A stretch of DNA of 20,115 nucleotides from an uncultured Clostridium sp. (GTDB lineage: Bacteria; Bacillota; Clostridia; Lachnospirales; Lachnospiraceae), in contig CALELW010000049.1 in NCBI GenBank assembly GCA_937902905.1, positions 1-20,115 on the forward strand, read 5' to 3'. Below the pieces are notes generated by a model. That model did not search any database. It was not told where the DNA came from and saw only the letters and a program-made list of their open reading frames with translations. Both the position numbers and the translations under genes were made by a program. Below, piece after piece: positions 15,252-20,115 of the stretch (within the stretch, counting starts at the first letter, position 1; every line of letters begins with the position of its first letter).

Positions 15252-15980
15252 TTGAATCCATTTGGATTTTTATTTCCACCGGCTTGTCCGATTTGTGGAA
15301 CCGTATTAAAAAAGACAGAGAAAAAGGTTTGTTTACCCTGCCGCAGAAAATTGTCTGAGGCACGTGTGACAGAACCCGCCTGTGCCCGGTGTGGAAAACC
15401 GTTGGAGGAGGTTGAGACGGAATACTGCGTAGACTGTGAAAAGAAACGCCACAAAAAGTATGATTCTCTGCGTCAGGGGACGGCGTTGTGGGTTTATACA
15501 GATTCGATCAAAGAGGCGATGGCATCTTTCAAATATGAAGGCTGTTATGAAAATGCAGCATTTTTCGCGGAAGAATTTATTCGGTTTCGCAAAGAAAAGC
15601 TGTTGGCATGGAAGCCGGATTTTCTGATTCCGGTTCCGCTGCACAGACATAGAAGGTGGTTTCGTGGTTATAATCAGGCAGAGATTCTTGCTGAGGAACT
15701 CGGGAAGCGGTTACATCTTCCGGTAGAAACCGATGTCTTGTGCCGAAATCTCGATACAAATCCGCAAAAGCAGCTGGATGACAAGGCGAGATACCGGAAT
15801 ATGGCAAGTGCTTTCTATGTTCCGGAGAGTGCCATTTATAAGTTAAATGGCAAGCGGGTTGTACTAATTGATGATATTTATACAACCGGTTCAACGTTAG
15901 AAGCGTGCGCCGGAGAATTAAAAAAGGCCGGTGTTAGTGAAATATATTCTGCCTGCCTTTGCATTGGCAGAGATTATTAG
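15252..15980 (+). CDS. comF: ComF-family phosphoribosyltransferase-like protein
   Basis: This 242-residue protein has N-terminal zinc-finger cysteines in CxxC pairs at 12/15, 27/30, 44/47 and 59/62, then a phosphoribosyltransferase-fold domain. It includes FLIPVPLHRHRRWFRGYNQA near residue 125 and the PRPP-binding loop VVLIDDIYTTGSTL (203–216). In B. subtilis and Haemophilus, ComFC/ComF supports DNA uptake in transformation. The start is TTG 15252, supported by GGGGAGG at 15238–15244; no ATG lies nearby in frame. It is followed after 14 bases by yvyF, as in B. subtilis. No comFA helicase gene precedes it; recD2 lies there instead. Confidence 0.9.
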   Translation: MNPFGFLFPPACPICGTVLKKTEKKVCLPCRRKLSEARVTEPACARCGKPLEEVETEYCVDCEKKRHKKYDSLRQGTALWVYTDSIKEAMASFKYEGCYENAAFFAEEFIRFRKEKLLAWKPDFLIPVPLHRHRRWFRGYNQAEILAEELGKRLHLPVETDVLCRNLDTNPQKQLDDKARYRNMASAFYVPESAIYKLNGKRVVLIDDIYTTGSTLEACAGELKKAGVSEIYSACLCIGRDY

Positions 15981-15994
15981 AGGAGGAAGTTACA

Positions 15995-16408
15995 ATGGAA
16001 ATTGTTTCTTGTAAAAAATGTGGAAAATTATTTAACTATATCCGCGGACAGCGAATCTGTCCGGCGTGTTCCCGTAAATTAGAGGACAAATTTATGGAAG
16101 TAAAGAAATATGTCAGGGAGCATCCTAATGTAGATGTAAAGGAATTGTCGGAGGAAATGAATGTTTCTGTCCGCCAGATTAACCGCTGGGTTCGTGAGGA
16201 GAGGTTGGTATTTTCGGATGATTCACCGGTTGGACTTCCGTGCGAGAGTTGTGGCGTAACAATTAAGACAGGACGTTTCTGTGATAAATGTAAGGCAGAG
16301 TTAGCTAACGGATTTCGTCACGCGGCAGGGCGGGATAAAAGGCCGGCACCGCAGCCGGCGAAAAGAAAAAGCGCCACGGATAGCCGTATGCGCTTTTTGG
16401 ATAACTAA
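15995..16408 (+). CDS. yvyF: flagellar operon zinc-finger protein YvyF (TIGR03826 family)
   Basis: This 137-residue protein has one zinc-ribbon with Cys 6, 9, 22 and 25, a helix-turn-helix-like stretch VKELSEEMNVSVRQINRWVR (48–67), and a second Cys set at 83, 86, 96 and 99, then a basic tail. This layout matches YvyF/TIGR03826, encoded between comFC and flgM in B. subtilis flagellar loci. The function is unclear; links to flagellin control have been suggested in Bacillus. ATG 15995 follows AGGAGG (15981–15986); the in-frame extension into comF has no support. No flgM follows here; a convergent gene does. The last codons contain a terminator hairpin. Confidence 0.85.
   Translation: MEIVSCKKCGKLFNYIRGQRICPACSRKLEDKFMEVKKYVREHPNVDVKELSEEMNVSVRQINRWVREERLVFSDDSPVGLPCESCGVTIKTGRFCDKCKAELANGFRHAAGRDKRPAPQPAKRKSATDSRMRFLDN
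16366..16398. terminator. bidirectional intrinsic terminator inside the yvyF 3' coding end
   Basis: AAAAAGCGC (16366–16374) pairs perfectly with GCGCTTTTT (16390–16398), with inner pairing of CGG and CCG. On the + strand it ends in TTTTT just before the yvyF stop; on the - strand GCGCTTTTTCTTTT follows the end of cvfB. It can end transcription from both convergent operons. This is supported by sequence symmetry only. Confidence 0.65.
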
Positions 16409-16418
16409 TTTATTAAAA

Positions 16419-17261
16419 TTAAATACGTTCAATTCCGTTATCGGTCAGTTTGATTTTTCCTTCCTTTAACAGACGGCCGATGGCTCGTTTGAAGGCGGCC
16501 TTGCTGATTTTGAATTCACGCTTGATAATCTCCGGAGAGGTTTTATCGTGGAATGGCAGAAAACCGCCTTCTTTTTGTAACCTCTCGTAAATAAGTTCGG
16601 CATCTTTGCCCATCTGTACTTTTGTCTTTTCCTGTAAACTCAAGGTCAATTTTCCCTCTTCGGTAACTTCTTTGATGCGTGCCTTCACGATATCGCCGAT
16701 GTGAAGTTCTCTTGTCATTTCATTGTGTGGAATCAAAGCGGAATACTGATTATCCACAGCAACAAATGCACCAAAGGAATCTAAAATTTCGTAAATCACT
16801 CCTTCTACGTGATCCCCTTTCTGGTAAGGGCTGTCACAGGAAAGATAGTCATATACTTTCATAGTTGCACATAAACGGCTGCTTTTGTCGATGTATAAAG
16901 CGACTAACACACGTTCGCCCAAGTGAACTTTTTTTGTCTGCTCCTTAAAAGGAAGCAGCAAATCTTTGGCAAGTCCCCAGTCTAAGAAAGCACCGATACT
17001 GGTTACGTCTTTGACTTCCAAAACCGCAGTTTCGCCGAGCGAAAGATATGGCTTTTGCGTGGTGGCAATTAAGCGGTCCTCGGAATCTTTGTACAAAAAC
17101 ACCTCGTAAAAATCGCCTTTTTCGGTTCCTTTTTTTACCTGATTATTCGGGAGCAGCACTTCCAAATCTCTTTCTTCAAAAGAGTGAAGCATCACACCGA
17201 ATTTTGTGATTTTTGCAACATATAATCTGGCAAATCTGCCAAGAACTTTTGATTCGTTCAT
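16419..17261 (-). CDS. cvfB: CvfB/YitL-type S1-domain RNA-binding protein
   Basis: This 280-residue protein has three consecutive S1/OB-like beta-barrel segments: about 1–65, 66–135 with VTSIGAFLDWGLAKDLLLP, and 140–215 with DSFGAFVAVDNQYSALIP. A C-terminal winged-helix region follows (KREFKISKAAFKRAIGRLLK). This layout is that of CvfB (YitL), an RNA-binding regulator of virulence and stress in Staphylococcus. The target RNAs here are unknown. The frame is open 62 codons further upstream inside the thioesterase gene, but ATG 17261 has a GGAG 6 bases upstream and comes 1 base after the thioesterase stop, so coupled translation is likely. It is transcribed convergently with yvyF. Confidence 0.88.
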   Translation of the reverse strand: MNESKVLGRFARLYVAKITKFGVMLHSFEERDLEVLLPNNQVKKGTEKGDFYEVFLYKDSEDRLIATTQKPYLSLGETAVLEVKDVTSIGAFLDWGLAKDLLLPFKEQTKKVHLGERVLVALYIDKSSRLCATMKVYDYLSCDSPYQKGDHVEGVIYEILDSFGAFVAVDNQYSALIPHNEMTRELHIGDIVKARIKEVTEEGKLTLSLQEKTKVQMGKDAELIYERLQKEGGFLPFHDKTSPEIIKREFKISKAAFKRAIGRLLKEGKIKLTDNGIERI

Positions 17262-17262
17262 A

Positions 17263-17982
17263 CTATTCTCCATTCTGTGTCGGGGTAAATTCGCTGAGGA
17301 AATAAGGATTTTCCTCCTTGTCTGTAAAGACAACATAAAATTTGCCATTTTCACTGGCGGTGCGAATGTACATGGTGTCTCCCATTTTGGCAGCCAGACG
17401 AAATTCGGCGCGGAATTCGGAAACTTCAAAATCAATTGGCAGAACATTCACTGCCAGACGAATATACTGTCCGTTGTTTACATGGTGGTTTGTGTCAAGA
17501 TAATTCTGGCACACATCGACTTCTTCGACAAGTTTCAAATTTTCCGGACATTTTACCTTTCTGGAAGAATATTCCATATCGTAGGCAGGCTCTGTCGGAT
17601 AGGCTGCTTTTTCATCGTCATCAATTTTTGTCGGCTGGCCGGTGGACGGGTCAAAATAAAACCATCTCGAATCGGCGTAGGCAAGAACCTCTTTGTCTGG
17701 CGTTTCCATTAAAAAGTTACGGCATCCGAAAATGCCTTTAAACTGATACGGCCAGGTGTGTACTGTGAAACGCTCTCCCATAATCGGACGGCGTTTGAAT
17801 ACAACATGCCATGCACTCACTAACCAAGCGCGGTTTTTCTTTAATAAATCTAAGGCAGAATGTCCGACGTCCTCACTGTGAAACAGGCAGCAGTCCTGCA
17901 TTGCATTTACGGTGTCAGAGACACCGAGCAGTCCGTCTTTGTCAATTCTGCTGTAAGATACTCTATCATGATAGGAATACAT
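17263..17982 (-). CDS. acyl-ACP thioesterase (FatA/FatB-like)
   Basis: This 239-residue protein of the double hotdog-fold family releases free fatty acids from acyl carrier protein. The N-terminal hotdog has SYSRIDKDGLLGVSDTVNAM and later AWLVSAWHVVFKRRPIMGE. The C-terminal hotdog carries the catalytic signature DTNHHVNNGQYI (163–174), with the Asn and His of the family. No signal or transit peptide is present. ATG 17982 is preceded by GGGAGG on the - strand (17990–17995). It is the first gene of a two-gene unit with cvfB, and divergent from ridA. The chain-length preference cannot be told from sequence. Confidence 0.92.
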   Translation of the reverse strand: MYSYHDRVSYSRIDKDGLLGVSDTVNAMQDCCLFHSEDVGHSALDLLKKNRAWLVSAWHVVFKRRPIMGERFTVHTWPYQFKGIFGCRNFLMETPDKEVLAYADSRWFYFDPSTGQPTKIDDDEKAAYPTEPAYDMEYSSRKVKCPENLKLVEEVDVCQNYLDTNHHVNNGQYIRLAVNVLPIDFEVSEFRAEFRLAAKMGDTMYIRTASENGKFYVVFTDKEENPYFLSEFTPTQNGE

Positions 17983-18012
17983 ACGATTTCCTCCCTTCGT
18001 TCAAACAGTTTC

Positions 18013-18018
18013 ATTATA
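18013..18018 (-). promoter_or_regulatory. -10 box for the acyl-ACP thioesterase–cvfB operon
   Basis: A consensus TATAAT lies on the - strand about 31 bases upstream of the thioesterase start. No good -35 is seen at 17-base spacing, so it may need an activator. An inverted repeat (18029–18055) covers the expected -35 area. Confidence 0.45.
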
Positions 18019-18028
18019 CTACCCTTGT

Positions 18029-18055
18029 CCGAAAAAAACTAGTGAATTTTTTCGG
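18029..18055. promoter_or_regulatory. inverted repeat in the divergent promoter region (possible operator)
   Basis: CCGAAAAAA (18029–18037) pairs with TTTTTTCGG (18047–18055) across a 9-base centre. It lies between the -10 boxes of the divergent thioesterase (18013–18018) and ridA (18065–18070) genes, where a repressor or activator could affect both. Alternatively it may act as a terminator-like hairpin. Function is inferred from position. Confidence 0.4.
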
Positions 18056-18064
18056 AAAATGTGG

Positions 18065-18070
18065 TAATAT
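18065..18070 (+). promoter_or_regulatory. possible -10 box for ridA
   Basis: TAATAT lies 40 bases before the ridA start; the hexamer 17 bases upstream (GTGAAT at 18042–18047) is a poor -35 and falls in the inverted repeat. Confidence 0.35.
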
Positions 18071-18110
18071 CAGCTATGAAAACAATGAATAGAAAGGTTG
18101 TGTTTTAATT

Positions 18111-18488
18111 ATGAAGAAAATTATTTCAACAGACAAGGCACCGGCAGCAATCGGGCCTTATTCCCAGGCAGTAGAGGTAAATGGTCTGGTATTTACATCG
18201 GGTGTGATTCCGATTATTCCGGAGACCGGCGAATTGGTAGAAGGCGGTATTGAAAAACAGGCAGAGCAGGCAATCGGCAATCTGAAAGCGCTGATTGAAG
18301 CAAGTGGTGCAAAAATTGAAGACACGATTAAAACGGTTGTATTCATTAAAGATATGAATGATTTTGCTAAGGTAAATGAAATTTATTCCCGCTTTTTCAC
18401 GGGAGACTGTCCGGCACGTTCCTGTGTGGAAGTAGCAAGACTGCCAAAAGATGTCCTGATTGAGATTGAGGCAATTGTTGCAAAATAA
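18111..18488 (+). CDS. ridA: RidA/YjgF-family enamine/imine deaminase
   Basis: This 125-residue protein of normal RidA length hydrolyses reactive 2-aminoacrylate and related enamines/imines made by PLP enzymes such as threonine and serine dehydratases. It shows the family start with IGPYSQAVEVNGLVFTSG (14–31) and the signature PARSCVEVARLPKDV from 101, in which Arg103 is the substrate-binding arginine of true RidA members. Homotrimer formation is expected from the family. The ribosome binding site is weak (AAAGG at 18093–18097, 13 bases upstream). It is a single gene, divergent from the thioesterase gene and separated from the next gene by its own promoter. No clear terminator is seen after it. 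Confidence 0.93.
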   Translation: MKKIISTDKAPAAIGPYSQAVEVNGLVFTSGVIPIIPETGELVEGGIEKQAEQAIGNLKALIEASGAKIEDTIKTVVFIKDMNDFAKVNEIYSRFFTGDCPARSCVEVARLPKDVLIEIEAIVAK

Positions 18489-18575
18489 ATAGTCGAATCC
18501 TGTAGAATAAATGTAAAATTAATTTCTTCGGTAAAATTGTGGTAAAAATTAGTAGAAACAATGAGTTTACAAAGG

Positions 18576-18604
18576 TTGACAGATGCGGACAGAGTTGTTA
18601 TACT
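18576..18604 (+). promoter_or_regulatory. near-consensus sigma-A promoter for the NlpC/P60 gene
   Basis: TTGACA (18576–18581), a 17-base spacer and TATACT (18599–18604), with an extended -10 TG at 18596–18597. Transcription should start near 18611, leaving a leader of about 80 bases. The leader holds a palindrome ACAAATTTGT (18619–18628) and a short GCCGG/CCGGC hairpin (18641–18662). Confidence 0.8.
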
Positions 18605-18691
18605 GAAACAAGTATTTAACAAATTTGTAACATTTAGAATGCCGGATGCGTTTGAGACCGGCAGATGAGTGACAATGGAGGGAAGAAAAGT

Positions 18692-20115
18692 ATGCAACAC
18701 ACAAGGGTTGTGAAATGTGCGTTGGGGGCAGGACTTGTTTTATCCTTTGGAATATTTGGCAAGTATATGGTTTCATCTTCAACTACGATGGGTTCTGAGA
18801 CGGAACTTGCCGGAATGGCTTACATGTTAGACCAGTACTGTACGATTCAGGTTGGTGCAACACAGGCAAATCCGGAAGCAATTGTAGCGTTTGAGGATAT
18901 GCCGGGTAACACCAATAATGGGACAAGCGCAGTAAGTGGTTCTGCTGTCTCGAATGCAACACCGGAGCCGACGAAAGAAGCGACAGCGACGGCGACACCA
19001 AAACCGGAATCGGAATATGCCAATGTTGGTATTTCCATTGCGGCAGATTATGTAAATATTCGTAAAAAACCAAATACGGATGCGGAAATCGTTGGTAAAT
19101 TGTACCGCGGAAGCGCAGCTACGATTGCCAAGACAGAGGGCGACTGGGTTTATATTAAGTCTGGTTCGGTTTCCGGTTATATTATGAAAGATTATCTGGC
19201 AATCGGCTACAGTGCAGAAAAACTGGTAGACCAGTTTGGTACAAAGTGGGCGACAGTTACCACGGAGACGCTTCGTGTCCGCGAGAAAGAAAGCGAGTCG
19301 AGTAAGATTCTTGACCTGTTAGCCGGCGATGAAAGTTATGAAGTGTTAAAACATGAATCCGGCTGGGTAAAGGTACGTGTTGATGGTGATACAACCGGTT
19401 ATGTCAGGGATGATTATGTAAAAATTTCGGTTCAGTTTGAAAAGGCTGTATCGATTGAGGAAGAACGCGAAGAAGAGAGAAGAAAAGCGGCAGCAGAGGC
19501 AGCGGCGGCAGAGAGTGAACGTCCGGCGAAGTCTTCGTCGAATTCCGGAAAGAGTTCGTCAAGCAGCAGTTCTTCAAGCAGCTCAAGTCATAAATCGTCG
19601 TCATCAAGCTCAGGAAAGAGTTCTTCGAATGGTGGCGGTGGAAGTCATAAATCAAGCAGTGCAGCCTCCAGTAATGGCGGCGGTGGTGCAAAAGGAAGTT
19701 CCGGTGGTTCCAGTAACGGTTCCGGCGGCGCAGGTGGAAAGAGCAGCTCCGGCGGCTCCAGCAATGGTTCCGGTGGTGCAAGCGGTGGTTCCTCATCTTC
19801 CTCATCGAATGGTGGCGGCAGCACATTGGGAAGCGGTGACGGTTCCGCAATTGCTTCTTACGCTTTGAAATTTGTTGGAAACCCATATGTATATGGTGGT
19901 TCCAGTTTGACTCATGGTACGGACTGCTCCGGATTTACCATGTCAGTATTTAAGAAATTCGGTATCAGTTTACCACGTACTTCCGGCGCACAGTCGGGAG
20001 TAGGTAAGAAAATCAGCCCATCCAGCGCAAGAGCCGGTGACTTGATTTTCTATGCAAGCGGTGGACATGTCAACCACGTTGCACTTTGCATCGGCGGTGG
20101 CAGGGGTGTACACGG
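18692..20115 (+). CDS. secreted SH3b–NlpC/P60 cell-wall peptidase, 3' partial
   Basis: The frame is open from ATG 18692 to the right edge (474 codons, no stop). AATGGAGGG (18674–18682) serves as ribosome binding site. The N-terminus has a short basic stretch and a hydrophobic segment (CALGAGLVLSFGIFG, 10–24) consistent with a signal peptide. SH3b domain 1 is at about 112–171 and SH3b domain 2 at 186–246, each ending in a GY..DYL/V motif. A charged stretch (248–277) and a Ser/Gly-rich linker (278–383) follow. The C-terminal NlpC/P60 domain starts near 384, with catalytic Cys412 (DCSGF) and His462 (NHVALCIGGG); the third catalytic residue may lie past the edge. It likely cuts peptidoglycan stem peptides during growth or division. 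Secreted location is inferred. Confidence 0.92.
   Translation, partial: MQHTRVVKCALGAGLVLSFGIFGKYMVSSSTTMGSETELAGMAYMLDQYCTIQVGATQANPEAIVAFEDMPGNTNNGTSAVSGSAVSNATPEPTKEATATATPKPESEYANVGISIAADYVNIRKKPNTDAEIVGKLYRGSAATIAKTEGDWVYIKSGSVSGYIMKDYLAIGYSAEKLVDQFGTKWATVTTETLRVREKESESSKILDLLAGDESYEVLKHESGWVKVRVDGDTTGYVRDDYVKISVQFEKAVSIEEEREEERRKAAAEAAAAESERPAKSSSNSGKSSSSSSSSSSSSHKSSSSSSGKSSSNGGGGSHKSSSAASSNGGGGAKGSSGGSSNGSGGAGGKSSSGGSSNGSGGASGGSSSSSSNGGGSTLGSGDGSAIASYALKFVGNPYVYGGSSLTHGTDCSGFTMSVFKKFGISLPRTSGAQSGVGKKISPSSARAGDLIFYASGGHVNHVALCIGGGRGVH

Noticed and set aside
18605..18691. Possible c-di-AMP (ydaO-type) riboswitch before the NlpC/P60 gene
   Set aside because: Such riboswitches often precede wall hydrolase genes, but the leader after the promoter is only about 80 bases and shows just a small hairpin.
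19404..19886. Long open frames on both strands (Arg/Gln-rich on +, Arg/His-rich on -) over the wall hydrolase gene
   Set aside because: They are other-frame readings of the low-complexity Ser/Gly linker. The true frame runs from 18692 through two SH3b domains into NlpC/P60.

Overview
The window looks like the chromosome of a motile, Gram-positive gut clostridium of the Lachnospiraceae type (Roseburia/Agathobacter-like is a guess). Reasons: AT-rich codon use with AGGAGG ribosome binding sites, a SCIFF peptide with its radical SAM maturase, DUF5716/DUF5717-like proteins, an mbl–flagellar rod cluster and a comF–yvyF pair as in other Firmicutes. I see no prophage, transposase, CRISPR array, tRNA or rRNA.

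Region 1 (3–6079, + strand) is a tight operon. It encodes a large helical protein cut off at the left edge, a degenerate Hsp70/actin-fold protein, a small helical-repeat-like protein, a coiled-coil protein with two membrane segments, and thiE (thiamine-phosphate synthase). The first four are of unknown function and look like one module. thiE overlaps the 3' end of a convergent PHP-domain phosphoesterase gene (6054–6899, - strand).

Region 2 (6900–9706) holds a small four-helix membrane protein of TIGR04086 type, with palindromic or repeat-rich non-coding DNA on both sides, then the SCIFF system. That system consists of a strong promoter, a 46-residue six-cysteine precursor (scfA), a very stable intercistronic hairpin with a GAGA tetraloop, and the maturase gene scfB. 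Downstream of the membrane-protein gene lie an interspersed short-repeat patch and a 135-bp rod-like palindrome.

Region 3 (9759–12928) is mbl–flhO–flgG–flgJ(N-domain): a cell-shape actin followed by distal-rod proteins and a rod-binding protein, closed by an intrinsic terminator. Region 4 (12948–16408) is recD2, comF and yvyF, ending at a hairpin inside the yvyF coding sequence that can serve as terminator in both directions.

Region 5 (16419–17982, - strand) is an acyl-ACP thioesterase gene coupled to cvfB (S1-domain RNA-binding protein). Divergent from it is ridA (18111–18488). The window ends inside a secreted cell-wall hydrolase gene (18692 to the right edge) with two SH3b domains, a long Ser/Gly linker and a C-terminal NlpC/P60 peptidase domain. 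It is driven by a near-consensus promoter.

The most unusual material is the four-gene module at the left, the structured scfA–scfB junction, and the palindromic non-coding DNA around 6942–7940.
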